From contig JAEUSJ010000006.1 of assembly GCA_016788215.1 (NCBI GenBank), positions 2,479-41,107 of the forward strand: a stretch of 38,629 nucleotides of DNA, read 5' to 3'. Of this stretch, positions 17,147 to 27,500 are shown piece by piece. The notes beneath the pieces are model-generated. The model was not told the origin of the DNA. It saw only the letters and a list, made by a program, of their open reading frames with translations, and did not search any database. Positions within the stretch are counted from its first letter, which is position 1, and every line of letters starts with the position of its first letter. The position numbers and the translations under genes are program-made. The DNA comes from a bacterium. GTDB lineage: Bacteria; CLD3; SB21.

Positions 17147-17821
17147 ATGTTAACGCCCAGAAAAAAAATTTCACGTAAAGAACTTCATCAGGATCCGTTA
17201 TTGAACAAAATTGCAACGGTTTCGGACTTTACACAGGCTAACCGTCAAACCATTACGCGGATTGCTATGGCCGTTGGGGCTGTTGCCGTGATTATTTACG
17301 CGTATGTGACCTACCACAAGTCGCAAAATGAAGAATCCATTAATAAACTTGTATCAGCAGAGCAGATCTATTTTTCCGGAGATTATCGCGAAGCCATTCG
17401 CCGGCTTGAAAAATTTTGTACAGAATATGAGGGGACTACGGGAGGCAGCGCCGGAACGTATTACCTGGCCAATTCTTATTTTAATACCGATCAGTACGAT
17501 TTTGCCTTGACAAATTATGAGAAATACATAGATGATTACGGCGATAACGAGGTATTCACCGTTTCCTCGATGCTTGGTATAGCAGCCTGCTACGAAGGAT
17601 TAAATAAATATCAGGAAGCCGTTGATCAGTACGAAAAAACATTAGAAAAATATTCGGAAAATTATAATAAAGCCGAGATCATGATGAGCCTCGCGCGCGC
17701 CTATCGCGTGATGAATCAGTCGGATAATGCAAAAACGTGGTACGGACGCATTGTGAAAGAGTTTCCGGAGACCAGCCTGTCTCGTGAAGCCAAATCTGCA
17801 TTGGAAGAGTTAGGCTCATAA
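17147..17821 (+). CDS. Membrane-anchored TPR protein (YfgM/BamD-like)
   Basis: This is a 224-residue protein with a cytoplasmic N-terminus of about 36 residues, one membrane helix (about 37-55, TRIAMAVGAVAVIIYAYVTY) and then an extracytoplasmic domain. That domain holds four or so tetratricopeptide repeats (for example AEQIYFSGDYREAIRRLEKF, AACYEGLNKYQEAVDQYEKTL). The layout resembles YfgM, an inner-membrane TPR protein that works with the Sec translocon and periplasmic chaperones, but repeats of this type are not specific. The ATG has an AGGAG site 11 bases upstream and GAGG directly before it. The gene is followed by a strong terminator. Confidence 0.75.
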   Translation: MLTPRKKISRKELHQDPLLNKIATVSDFTQANRQTITRIAMAVGAVAVIIYAYVTYHKSQNEESINKLVSAEQIYFSGDYREAIRRLEKFCTEYEGTTGGSAGTYYLANSYFNTDQYDFALTNYEKYIDDYGDNEVFTVSSMLGIAACYEGLNKYQEAVDQYEKTLEKYSENYNKAEIMMSLARAYRVMNQSDNAKTWYGRIVKEFPETSLSREAKSALEELGS

Positions 17822-17845
17822 ACAAAGACAATTATTTTCATAAAT

Positions 17846-17886
17846 ATGGATTATTGAATACTTGTATTTGATAATCCATTTTTTAT
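17846..17886 (+). terminator. Strong Rho-independent terminator after the TPR gene
   Basis: ATGGATTAT (17846-17854) pairs perfectly with ATAATCCAT (17871-17879). The stem continues inward through six more pairs (two G-U) to a CTTG tetraloop, giving a 15-pair stem. A run of T residues follows at 17879-17884. It separates the tRNA-TPR unit from the GH57 gene. Confidence 0.85.
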
Positions 17887-17895
17887 TAGTAATTT
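17868..17895 (+). promoter_or_regulatory. Possible promoter of the GH57 gene overlapping the terminator
   Basis: TTGATA at 17868-17873, within the terminator stem, and TAATTT at 17890-17895 are 16 bases apart. The predicted start at about 17902-17903 coincides with the ATG of the GH57 gene, which has no Shine-Dalgarno site. This would give a leaderless mRNA. It is a pattern match only. Confidence 0.3.
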
Positions 17896-17902
17896 TTTAC
17901 CG

Positions 17903-20041
17903 ATGGACTCCAAACTCAATATCTCTTTCCTCTGGCATCAACATCAGCCGTATTACAAGATCATTCAGGCGAACGGGAAAAGTATCTATCAGATGCCGTG
18001 GGTTCGGTTGCATGCTGTAAAAGATTATTTTGATTTGCCGCGATGGATGGATGACTTCCCTAATCTAAAACAAAACTTTAATCTCGTTCCTTCCTTACTC
18101 GTGCAATTGGAGGATTACGTACACCAAAAGGCCGAGGATCGCGTAATTCAGTTAACGCGTATTAAATCGTCAGAACTTACGGAAACGGATAAAGAGAGTA
18201 TACTTAAGACTTTTTTTCTTGCCAATCATAAACGTCTGATTTTTCCGCACAAACGGTACCGCGAACTTTTAACCAAAAAAGAAAAAAAGGAAATATTTTC
18301 TTTGCAGGATTTTACCGACCTGCAGGTTTGGTACAATTTGTGTTGGGTCGGCGAATACTGGAAAAAGCAGGAACCTTTTAAGTCTCTTTTAAAAAAAGAA
18401 AGTCATTTTTCCGATAAGGATAAAAAGGATGTCATAGACGGGCACTACCGTATTATGGGAGAGGTCATACCCCTGTATCAAAGATTGGTAAAGGAAAACA
18501 AGATCGAGTTATCGGTTACGCCGTTTTATCATCCCATTCTTCCTCTATTATGTAATTCGGACGTTGCATCCCATTCTGGGAAAGAGAACCCGGATTCCTC
18601 TTTTCTCTTCAAACACCCGGAAGACGCAGAAAAACAAATACAGAAATCGGTGTCTTATTTTGATAAACTATTCGGATTTAAGCCAACCGGCATGTGGCCA
18701 TCCGAAGGCAGCGTGAGCGACGAGGCATTGCAAAAGATCGCCGCATCAGATTTTGAATGGTTAGCTACCGATCAGGAAATACTAGAAAATTCCGATGTGA
18801 ACGATCCCGAAAAAAATATTTGTTTGCCCCACGTGTGGGAACGAGATGGAAAGAAACTGTTTTTAGTTTTTCGTGATCACGGGTTATCCGACGCGATCGG
18901 GTTTGCATATTCGGAAATGAAGTCCGAAGATGCGGCTAATGATTTTATTTCACGCGTTGATAAAGTCCGCAAAAAACTCTTGGGAAAAAATATAAACCCC
19001 GGCGGTTGTTTATTAAACGTTATTTTGGACGGAGAAAATTGCTGGGAGTTCTACCGGGATAACGGAGCCGACTTTCTCAAGCATTTGTATACTAAATTAT
19101 CCGAAAGCCGCACCATTCGCTCTGTAGCGATCGGCGATTTTATAAAACGGGCGGATACGGAGAATATTCATTTCCCGCTGGTTACACGTTTACACCCGGG
19201 CTCCTGGATCAGCCACAATTTCGACATCTGGATCGGAAGCCATAAAGAAAAAAATACGGCATGGAAATATGTTAAAGCAACGCGTGATTTTTTAGTTGAA
19301 AAATCCAAAGCAAATTTTTCAAAAGAAACGATCGAGGCGGCATGGGAAGAAATATATCTCGCGGAGGGAAGCGACTGGTTTTGGTGGTTCGGCGACGATC
19401 ACCAGGCGGATAATAAGTTTGAATTTGACGCGTTGTTTCGATATCATTTGATGCGGGTGTATGACCTCCTGCATGTTTCTCCGCCGTCGTACCTTGCCAT
19501 GCCGATTATGGCGCTGCAGTCGGCGGGAGCCGTGATGACACTGCCTACTTCTTATATCAAGCCTAAAATAGACGGACGTGTCAGCCACTTTTACGAATGG
19601 ATCGATGCAGGGTTTTATGAGGCGCATTTGGACGGCGACACCATGCATGTTTCCGACCCCTGGTTCAAAAAAGTGTACTACGGATTTGATGAAAAGTCGG
19701 TTTATTTACGCGTCGATTTTTTTGACGAGGTAACCGAAAAATTCAAACGTGATGACAGGTATTCTTTACAATTTGAATTTGTATCCATTGCGACATTGAT
19801 TTTTTCAGCCGCATCTTTTGAAGCAGCGGATCAGCGCCGGATCGAATGTCGGCACAAATTCGGCAGGATATTTGAATCGGAGATTTCTATGGAGAGCCTT
19901 GGCCTGAAGCCCGGCGACTCCTTTCAGTTATCCGTTTCGGTGTATGAAAACGACCGCGAGATCGTGCGGCGCCCATCGCGTAAGCCTTTGGTCATACCCA
20001 TTCCGGATGAGTCTTCGGATAAATATTTATGGTCTGTGTAA
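17903..20041 (+). CDS. Glycoside hydrolase family 57 protein with C-terminal beta-sandwich
   Basis: GH57 enzymes act on alpha-glucans (alpha-amylase, amylopullulanase, branching or glucanotransferase activity). The 712 residues begin with the family hallmark FLWHQHQPYYK (HQP at 14-16). The candidate nucleophile is Glu268 in GMWPSEGSVS. The candidate acid/base is Asp376 in VILDGENCWEFY. A helical region with EGSDWFWWFGDDH follows. The last 150 or so residues form a probable beta-sandwich (KIDGRVSHFYEWIDAG to the end), like the glucodextranase-type C-terminal domain of related proteins. There is no signal peptide, so it is probably cytosolic and used in glycogen or maltodextrin metabolism. The exact activity is unresolved. 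Confidence 0.88.
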   Translation: MDSKLNISFLWHQHQPYYKIIQANGKSIYQMPWVRLHAVKDYFDLPRWMDDFPNLKQNFNLVPSLLVQLEDYVHQKAEDRVIQLTRIKSSELTETDKESILKTFFLANHKRLIFPHKRYRELLTKKEKKEIFSLQDFTDLQVWYNLCWVGEYWKKQEPFKSLLKKESHFSDKDKKDVIDGHYRIMGEVIPLYQRLVKENKIELSVTPFYHPILPLLCNSDVASHSGKENPDSSFLFKHPEDAEKQIQKSVSYFDKLFGFKPTGMWPSEGSVSDEALQKIAASDFEWLATDQEILENSDVNDPEKNICLPHVWERDGKKLFLVFRDHGLSDAIGFAYSEMKSEDAANDFISRVDKVRKKLLGKNINPGGCLLNVILDGENCWEFYRDNGADFLKHLYTKLSESRTIRSVAIGDFIKRADTENIHFPLVTRLHPGSWISHNFDIWIGSHKEKNTAWKYVKATRDFLVEKSKANFSKETIEAAWEEIYLAEGSDWFWWFGDDHQADNKFEFDALFRYHLMRVYDLLHVSPPSYLAMPIMALQSAGAVMTLPTSYIKPKIDGRVSHFYEWIDAGFYEAHLDGDTMHVSDPWFKKVYYGFDEKSVYLRVDFFDEVTEKFKRDDRYSLQFEFVSIATLIFSAASFEAADQRRIECRHKFGRIFESEISMESLGLKPGDSFQLSVSVYENDREIVRRPSRKPLVIPIPDESSDKYLWSV

Positions 20042-20062
20042 TACAAAAAAGGAGAATCGAAC

Positions 20063-20950
20063 GTGGAGAAAGTTCCGAACAATTTTTTGGGTATCGAAAA
20101 AAAATATTGTGAATATGCAACCTCTAATTTTGCGGTGCTTCCCGTACCGTACGAAGCTACGACCAGCTACGGCAAAGGAACGCGTAAGGGGCCTTCCGCA
20201 ATCATTGCGGCATCACAACTGGTGGAGTTTTATGATGAGGAATTGGATCAGGATTCGATTTATAATTTTGGTGTGGCAACATTGAAACCGATTTCTTTTA
20301 AATCTCTCAAGGGGTCCAAAGCGTTGCATTTGATCGAAAAGTCCGTCGGCAAAATTCTCGATGATAAAAAGATTCCGGTTTGTTTTGGCGGCGAGCATAC
20401 CGTGACCGGCCCGATAACGAGGGCGTTTCATGCTCGGTTAGGGGACAGCTTTTCAGTGCTGCAACTGGATGCCCATTCGGATCTGCGGGAAACCTATAGC
20501 GGAACGCCGTTCAGCCATGCATGCGTTATGAAACGCATCTGGGATTTTAATAGAAACATCGTGCAAATCGGAATTCGCGCGCAGTGCATGGAAGAGCGGC
20601 AACTGATCTTAAAACATAATATTGATACGTTTTATGCAAAAGATATTTATAATCAAACCCATTGGATGGAAAAAGCGATCGGCAAACTGCAAGACAAAGT
20701 ATATATCACGATCGACTGCGACGGATTTGATCCGAGCATAATCCCGGCGACGGGAACCCCTGAGCCGGGAGGTTTGGGATGGTTTGATACGCTGGAATTT
20801 CTTCGAAAGGTCAGCGAACAAAAAACGGTGATCGGTTTTGACATAGTTGAACTTGCTCCTACAAAAACGTCCCCGATTTCTGATTACAATCTGGCAAAGT
20901 TGGCTTACCGCCTTATGGGTTATATAATTAAGAAAAAACAAAGTGAATAA
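20063..20950 (+). CDS. speB: Agmatinase/arginase-family ureohydrolase
   Basis: Ureohydrolases split agmatine to putrescine and urea (or act on arginine and related guanidino compounds) with two Mn ions. The 295 residues match agmatinase. The metal ligands are visible: GGEHTV with His112, LDAHSDLRE with Asp136, His138 and Asp140, and IDCDGFDPS with two Asp. The end PTKTSPISDYNLAKLAYRLM is also family-typical. The start is GTG at 20063, behind AAAGGAG. Agmatinase is the best guess, but family members with other guanidino substrates look alike. The next gene overlaps its end by eight bases. Confidence 0.85.
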   Translation: MEKVPNNFLGIEKKYCEYATSNFAVLPVPYEATTSYGKGTRKGPSAIIAASQLVEFYDEELDQDSIYNFGVATLKPISFKSLKGSKALHLIEKSVGKILDDKKIPVCFGGEHTVTGPITRAFHARLGDSFSVLQLDAHSDLRETYSGTPFSHACVMKRIWDFNRNIVQIGIRAQCMEERQLILKHNIDTFYAKDIYNQTHWMEKAIGKLQDKVYITIDCDGFDPSIIPATGTPEPGGLGWFDTLEFLRKVSEQKTVIGFDIVELAPTKTSPISDYNLAKLAYRLMGYIIKKKQSE

Positions 20951-21524
20951 AAAGATAACGGTGTATTGTTCGTCCAGCGATGCGCTTGAAGACTCCTACT
21001 ACAGGGCTGCCCATGACATGGGGGCGTTGATGGCAAAGAACGGTTACGATCTTGTATTCGGCGGAAGTAATGTCGGTTTGATGGGAACCATCGCGCGCGC
21101 TGTTCATTCCAATGGCGGTAAAGTCACTGGGGTCATACCGGAATTTATGCACAATAGAGGCATTGCCTATGAGGCATCGAATGAACTGATCGTGACCACG
21201 GACCTCCGGGAGCGCAAAAAGATCATGGAAAACCGCGCGGATGCATTTGTTGCAATGCCGGGCGGGTTTGGAACTTTAGAAGAAATATTGGAAGTGTTAA
21301 CCCTGAAGCAGTTGCGGTCGCATACCAAACCGGTTATTTTGCTCAATGTAAACGGATTTTTTGATCCGCTCGCCGCTTTTTTTGAATTACTGTATGACGG
21401 GCGTTTTGCAAAGGAAGACCACCGAGACTTGTATTTTGTTGCGGAGTCATGTGAATCGGTATTTGAATTTCTGGGTTCTTACACCCCTGCTTTGGTGTCG
21501 AGCAAATGGACAAGGATAAATTGA
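20943..21524 (+). CDS. LOG-family nucleotide phosphoribohydrolase
   Basis: The LOG family (Rossmann fold, often misnamed lysine decarboxylase) cleaves nucleoside 5'-monophosphates such as AMP or cytokinin nucleotides to base and ribose 5-phosphate. This 193-residue protein has GGSNVGLMG (41-48 region), RERKKIM at 89-95 and the signature PGGFGTLEE at 106-114. These are the phosphate- and catalysis-associated motifs. The start is GTG at 20943, overlapping the stop of the agmatinase gene, so translation is likely coupled. It is followed by a promoter for the envelope cluster. Confidence 0.9.
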   Translation: MNKKITVYCSSSDALEDSYYRAAHDMGALMAKNGYDLVFGGSNVGLMGTIARAVHSNGGKVTGVIPEFMHNRGIAYEASNELIVTTDLRERKKIMENRADAFVAMPGGFGTLEEILEVLTLKQLRSHTKPVILLNVNGFFDPLAAFFELLYDGRFAKEDHRDLYFVAESCESVFEFLGSYTPALVSSKWTRIN

Positions 21525-21579
21525 GCTTGGTTTGGCTATTTCCTATGATAGTTAATTTTATACTAAACCTAAATTTAAC

Positions 21580-21608
21580 TTGACTTCATATTTAAAAAAA
21601 ACTAAATT
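21580..21608 (+). promoter_or_regulatory. Predicted promoter of the envelope TPR operon
   Basis: TTGACT at 21580-21585 and TAAATT at 21603-21608 are 17 bases apart, a near-consensus sigma-70 pair. The predicted start near 21615 leaves a leader of about 110 bases before the ATG at 21725. The leader contains a small hairpin (GTGTT-TTC-AACAC, 21689-21701). I see no gene in 21525-21724. Confidence 0.6.
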
Positions 21609-21724
21609 CGATTTGATTAAATAAACGACTTATCATATCTGTCTTTTTCATGCTCGGTGGGCTGCTGTCAGACTCCATGAAAGTGTCTGTGTTTTCAACA
21701 CAAAACGAATCCTTGAGGCTATCT

Positions 21725-24553
21725 ATGCAAAAAACAAAAAACCCCGTCAATTGGATTTTCGCAATGTCCATGTTGATCGGGTTGGGACATATTTTCACAG
21801 CCAATACGGTTGCACAGAAATCGGATAAAGAAATTCGCAAAGAATACCGTACAAGCGTCAGTCAGTATATTCAAAGTCTTGATGAGAGTTTTGCATACCG
21901 TTATCTCGATAATGAAGTTATTTTGCTCGACCTGATATCAAGTATTCGCGGTGAATTCAAATTCCGTAAAGATAAAAAAGCGCTGAGGGCTTCATCCGAG
22001 TCCAAAATTATGCTGCCCATGTCGAGGGATTCCATACGTGTGAGATTGAAAACGATACGGGATAATTTAGATCTGATGAAGAAAAAGAACTATCTCATGC
22101 CGGGTTATACCAATCAGTCGGGGCTTAACGAACTCCATATGGAGTACCAAAGATTGTACGGAATGGACTATGAACTTACGCGTATCGAAGCTTTGGGGGT
22201 TCGTAACCATCTTCTAAAATCCGGTGAAAACGACCAGGTCAGAACATTGTTTGAGAGGCAATTACAACAAGCGTTTAAACGATTTAAAGAAGCCAGTTAT
22301 ACTGTTGCCGCTATAGAATTTCAGGACATCCTCACTACCTATAAGACTTATTTTACGGAACTGGATGACATTACATTTTATCTGGCCGAGAGTTATTTCC
22401 GCATGAAAGATTTCGGCAATGCTGAGGAAAATTATTATAAAGTCGTGACAGATTATCCGTCTTCTCCGTTTGTGGAAAGATGCCTTTTTAATCTGGTGGT
22501 GATGAATTATATCCAGACAGACCGGAACAGGATGCAGAAATATTTTGCGGAATTTGAGTCAAAAGTTACTCCCAATAATAAGAATGATCTGCGTTATAAT
22601 CAGCCCTTTTATCTGGCCGGTCTTACGCTTTTCAAAACATCCGATTATTCGGCATCTATTGCCATTCTGAAAAAAATTCCAAATACGTCCCGTTATTACT
22701 ATCCGGCTAAGTATGTTATGGGTCATGCCTATGCCAATTTGGAAACGTATCCTGAGGCGCTGGAACAATTTGAAGCGGTCGTCAAGCTGGAGGCAAATAA
22801 CCGGGGTTTCAGTGTTGAACTGCAGAAACAACTAAAGGACATTGCGCAACTGAAAATTGCATTTATCAAGTTTGAATTAACTACGAACGGGCAAAAACTC
22901 AAGACGGTCTATCCGTATGTGAAAAATATTCCTGCTGCGTCGAATGTCCACGATGCCGCTTTGCTTGTTTTATCCTGGTCAGCCTTAAAAGATAACGATA
23001 TCGACACCGCCCGTGTTTTTGTAGACTCATTATTACGCACCTATCCTGCGTCGGATTATTATTACGAAGCAAAAACATTACTTGGCAATATTCAGGTTTT
23101 GGATCCCACCTTGTCGGATAAAGATCGCGAACTATTGGCCGTGGACGCTTTCAACTATGTTGCCGGAGCAACGGAAGCTAAATATCTTGCGGATCAGTTT
23201 GTTTCGGAACGTGACTCTTCGCTCAAAGTTCTGGGCCAGTTGGGTGAAGCGCGGACGATTGCCCGTCTTCGAAATGACAGTCTGGCTTTTGTGAATTACG
23301 ACCGCCTATATGATAAACTGGCGAAGGCGACAACGAATAACGGCTTTATGAAAGCAATTACCGCTGATACGCGTTCCGCGGGCTATTATCAAACCATGTC
23401 AAATCTAATCAGTAAGATTAGAGTAGCCGAAGGGCAACTGAAGAATGCCGAAGAAACAAAAGACCAAAAAGAAATTAACAAACTGAACAAAGAGTTGTCA
23501 GGCTATTTGAATGAATTTCAAGCGATCGGGGGCGAAAAATTCTTAGATCAGGTGTACGCATCAGGCAAGGACTCTGTTAGCAGCGTGACTACCGACACGT
23601 ATGCCGATGTGGAAACGCAAAGTTATTTCTCATTGCACAAAGTTCCTCGTTCCATCAGTGAGATCGACGCCAGAAACAGGTCGCTGAACGCGCTGAAAGA
23701 TAAAATTTCCCGTGAGAAAGAACTCATTCAAAATCAATTGATCACCGTAGATAATATGATGGTGACCGCCAAAGAGAAGAATAAAGAATCTTCACTGATC
23801 AAGCTGCAATATGAAAGAAAAAAATTAGCCGATCTCTATTACCGGTTAAGTGATTATGAAGTGTTGCTCTATACGGAGGATCCGATTGAAAATTACGTCG
23901 ATCTGGACGTATGGGGTGATTTTGCCAGTTACGGACGTAATAACATAACATACGTAATCAATACAACTAAGAATGAAACGATTAAAGATCTAGCCCGCGC
24001 CGCGTCTCAGATCGACAAGATTCTGTTAACACGAAAAAAGAATTACGAGAGCCGCATTGCGGCGATCGAAGAAGAGATTAAGCTGAAGGAACAGGAAATC
24101 AGGGATAAAGAAATGCAGGAAATGCGTGTTTCTCAAAAACAATTCTTTGAGAAAGAATATTTTCAGGCTAAGGCTTCAGAAAAACCGGAAATTGATCCGT
24201 TTGATTATAAAGACCTTGTTCCTGATGTGGTCGTAATTCCTCAAGACACTTTACCTGCGGAGCCGGTCAATATTCCACAAGAGGATGAAGAAGCGACGGA
24301 AGAGCCTGCCGCAATCGACACGGCCGTTAAGAGCGGAACAGATGAAATGAATAATGAAATGCCGAGTGAAAAAATAGAGACAGACAGTACATCAAATAGC
24401 GGCGGGGGTGGACAGAACGACGAAGGAGAATTTTCGCTATTGCCGTTGTCTACGTTTGAAAATTTGTATGCCGCAGTATATGGGATAAACGGTATGACAG
24501 ACTTTAACTCTTCTTATCTAACACGCAATCAGAGTAGCTTAATAGAATCATAA
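21725..24553 (+). CDS. Large secreted TPR and coiled-coil protein
   Basis: This is a secreted protein of about 942 residues. I start it at the ATG at 21725, which has a TTGAGG site six bases upstream and gives a clean signal peptide (hydrophobic 9-27, cleavage likely after TVA before Gln). An ATG at 21650 would add 25 residues and bury the signal. The N-terminal two thirds hold TPR-like repeats (AIEFQDILTTYKTYF, AEENYYKVVTDYPSSPF, ALEQFEAVVKLE). Charged coiled-coil segments lie at about 562-600, 655-715 and 755-815. They are followed by an acidic, low-complexity tail from about 850. It is likely periplasmic or outer-membrane-associated scaffolding, perhaps analogous to GltE/AglT of Myxococcus. 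The stop overlaps the next start (TAATG). Confidence 0.8.
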   Translation: MQKTKNPVNWIFAMSMLIGLGHIFTANTVAQKSDKEIRKEYRTSVSQYIQSLDESFAYRYLDNEVILLDLISSIRGEFKFRKDKKALRASSESKIMLPMSRDSIRVRLKTIRDNLDLMKKKNYLMPGYTNQSGLNELHMEYQRLYGMDYELTRIEALGVRNHLLKSGENDQVRTLFERQLQQAFKRFKEASYTVAAIEFQDILTTYKTYFTELDDITFYLAESYFRMKDFGNAEENYYKVVTDYPSSPFVERCLFNLVVMNYIQTDRNRMQKYFAEFESKVTPNNKNDLRYNQPFYLAGLTLFKTSDYSASIAILKKIPNTSRYYYPAKYVMGHAYANLETYPEALEQFEAVVKLEANNRGFSVELQKQLKDIAQLKIAFIKFELTTNGQKLKTVYPYVKNIPAASNVHDAALLVLSWSALKDNDIDTARVFVDSLLRTYPASDYYYEAKTLLGNIQVLDPTLSDKDRELLAVDAFNYVAGATEAKYLADQFVSERDSSLKVLGQLGEARTIARLRNDSLAFVNYDRLYDKLAKATTNNGFMKAITADTRSAGYYQTMSNLISKIRVAEGQLKNAEETKDQKEINKLNKELSGYLNEFQAIGGEKFLDQVYASGKDSVSSVTTDTYADVETQSYFSLHKVPRSISEIDARNRSLNALKDKISREKELIQNQLITVDNMMVTAKEKNKESSLIKLQYERKKLADLYYRLSDYEVLLYTEDPIENYVDLDVWGDFASYGRNNITYVINTTKNETIKDLARAASQIDKILLTRKKNYESRIAAIEEEIKLKEQEIRDKEMQEMRVSQKQFFEKEYFQAKASEKPEIDPFDYKDLVPDVVVIPQDTLPAEPVNIPQEDEEATEEPAAIDTAVKSGTDEMNNEMPSEKIETDSTSNSGGGGQNDEGEFSLLPLSTFENLYAAVYGINGMTDFNSSYLTRNQSSLIES

Positions 24554-27500
24554 TGGGATATTTTATGAAAAAAGTGTTACATACTACCGTTCTTTTTCTA
24601 AGCGTATTCACGATGGGCGTTGTGTCCGGAGGTTTTCTCTTGGCTCAGGATCATGTGACAAAGCATTATGATTCATTAGCCCTGGAAAATGTTTCCAGTG
24701 AAGATTTATTGAAGCTGAAGGAAGATATCGAGGGACAAAAATCAAAATTGGAAACAGAGAGGCTGCAGTTATTGGATAAAGGCCTTAAACAAAGTAAAGA
24801 ATATCTTGAAAAAGTTAGTGTAAGCTCTACGTCAACCGCATTGGTTCTTTTACAGCGCGCCGAGTATTTATTATATTCATTGAACGACAATTTCCAAACC
24901 ATAGTTGATTCCATTTCCATTGAGAATGCCAAACGACTTGGAGAATGGGATCGCATGAGGGAAGAAAAACGTCAACAATGGATTGCGCAAGGCAAGAAAG
25001 ATAAGGAACTTGAAGAGTTGCTCGACGGTATTGAACCGCCCAACCAGTTTCCTGAACCGGAAATGGATTACTCCGACGTTTCAAAAACGTATCAGAAGCT
25101 GATAGAAAGTTATCCTGAGAGCCAGTATGTTGTCGATGCCATGTATAATATAGCGTATATTCGTGAACAGGAAGGCAATCAGTTACGAAGCCGCGCTTTG
25201 ACATTTCCTGAACAGGAAACACGGTGGAAACAAGAGTCAGAGAAAAAACTGCGTGAAGCTTTAAAAATTTATCAGGATTTAGCCATTCGTTTTCCGGATA
25301 GCAAATATGCGCCGGAAGCGTATAATCGTATTGCTGAATTCTATTTCGTCAGAGGAGGCGATGCCGATCTTGAGAGAGCGATCAAGAATTACAGCAAAGT
25401 TATGGACTATCCGACGGCAGAGCGATTTCCGGAAGCGGTTTATAAATTGGCATGGACGCACTACCGCTTGGGAAACTATCCTCAGGCCATCAGCTATTTT
25501 ACCTATTTGATAGACGATGTAGATTCGGCCAAGTACTATAATAATGAGACACAGGAATTGGATGTCGAAGCTTTGGTATATATCGGAATTAGTTTTAACC
25601 GTTGGGCAGAACAAATCGATTTGGCGCAAGGAACCAATGAAGGCGGCTATAGGTTGATCAAGTCGTACATCGACGAAGCTAAATTAAATGAAAAACGGTA
25701 TGCGCCTGAAATTATGTGGCAACTGGGCGAGTCTTATAATCTGGAACAGAAGGATACTTTGGCTTTATATGCCTATAAGAGTCTGGTCCAGAATTATCCG
25801 CAGTTTTGGAGAGCGCCGGATGCCCAATACAAAATTGTTTCCACTTATGACCGGTTGTCGCGTGCGGTTACCGACAAGGCTATCGCTAAAACATTATTAG
25901 ACAGCGTATTGGAGAATCGATACAAATTATATAACGCGTATAAGCCCAATTCCGATTGGTCGAAAGCTCAGGAGGACAAAGAGATTGTCGCAAAAGGCAA
26001 TCGAATGGCGCGCGACGTCTTGGTTGAAAATATCTACTATTTCTATGGGGAGGCGCAAGCGTCTAATGATCTCGGTGACTGGAAAATTGCGATGGATTTC
26101 AGCCGTGAATTCATAAAATATTTCCCTGTGGATACCAATGCATATTTTTTCCATTATAATCTTGCCTTCATTCAGTACCGGTTTTTTGGTCTATTGGATT
26201 CCGCTTATGAAGATTACGTCAAAGTTGCAACTCTATATCCGCAGGATTTATATCGGTACAACGCGGCTATGACGGCGTATACTATTGCGGATTCATTGTA
26301 CCGTAAGGCGCCATACAAAAAGCCGGTGAATGCACCGGCAGACAGCATCATTCCTCTGTCATCCGGGGAGGAGAATCTGATCGATGCCATCAACAGCTAT
26401 GCCCGTATTTTTTCCGATACCGTTACTCAATATCCGGTTGATTCCCTTCAAAATCTTAAACCCGTTATGGGTGTTCCAGGAAAGAAGACACCGGATTTTC
26501 TGGCCTATGCCGGGCAGATCTATTATAATCACAATAATTTCGGCAGATCAGGACAATATTTTAATACAATTGTTACGCGGTATCCGAACAGCGATAAGGC
26601 GCAGATCTCGCAGCAGTACCTGATGCAGACGTATTATGACCGTAAGGATTACCGAAGTTCGGAAATTGTTGCAAAACGACTGTTGGAAAGCACGGTTTCG
26701 AGTAAGGAGCAAAAGGAACAAGCAACAAACGTTATTTTCTATTCGATCTATAAACGCGGTGAAGATTTCCAAACCAACAAAGAGCCCGCCAAAGCTGCGC
26801 GCGAATTCCAGCGTGCATATGAGGAGGGTACCCGCATCGGCTATTCAAAACGGGACGACCGGGCTTTATCCCTTTTTAAATCGGGTATTGAATATAATAA
26901 TTCAAAGGAACTAAAGCGCTCAATTAGCGCCTATGAAATGTATGCCGATTCATTTCCTGACCTGAAAGATGCGCCGAACGCTTTATGGAACGTACAGGCA
27001 ACCTACGCCGATTTGAAAGAGATGAAGTCTGCTGCAAAGACAGCGGAACGGTTGGCGGACACCTATCCGAATTACTCCGTAAATAAAGGAGCCGTGACGG
27101 CTGAGATTGCCTTATATAATGCGGAATATTATGTGGAACAGGCTGCCAAACGTGCGAACGCGCAAGGGGATTCGACGGAAGGAAAAGCCATGAATACCGA
27201 GGCAATCCGTATCAGTGAAAAATTTGTCAAACGTTATCCAAAATCAGAATATGCTTCTACCATGGATTTTGGCGTAGCGAACCTATACTTTTTGATTGGC
27301 GATGAAGAACGAGCCTACCAAAAATACCGTCAGTTTGCCGCCACTTTTCCCAATGACAAACGCAATGTCCAATCGCTTTACGACGTGGGTATGAACCATC
27401 TCCGTAAAAATCGTCGTACGGAAGCCACCTCAGCATTCAGAGATGCCCTAAAGAAAAGCGATGATCTGAAAAAGATCAATCTGGACTTTAATAAATATTT

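Noticed and set aside
21650-21724. Upstream start for the first large TPR protein (25 extra residues)
   Set aside because: It would put a polar stretch before the signal peptide and has no ribosome site, whereas the ATG at 21725 has both a site and a canonical signal peptide.
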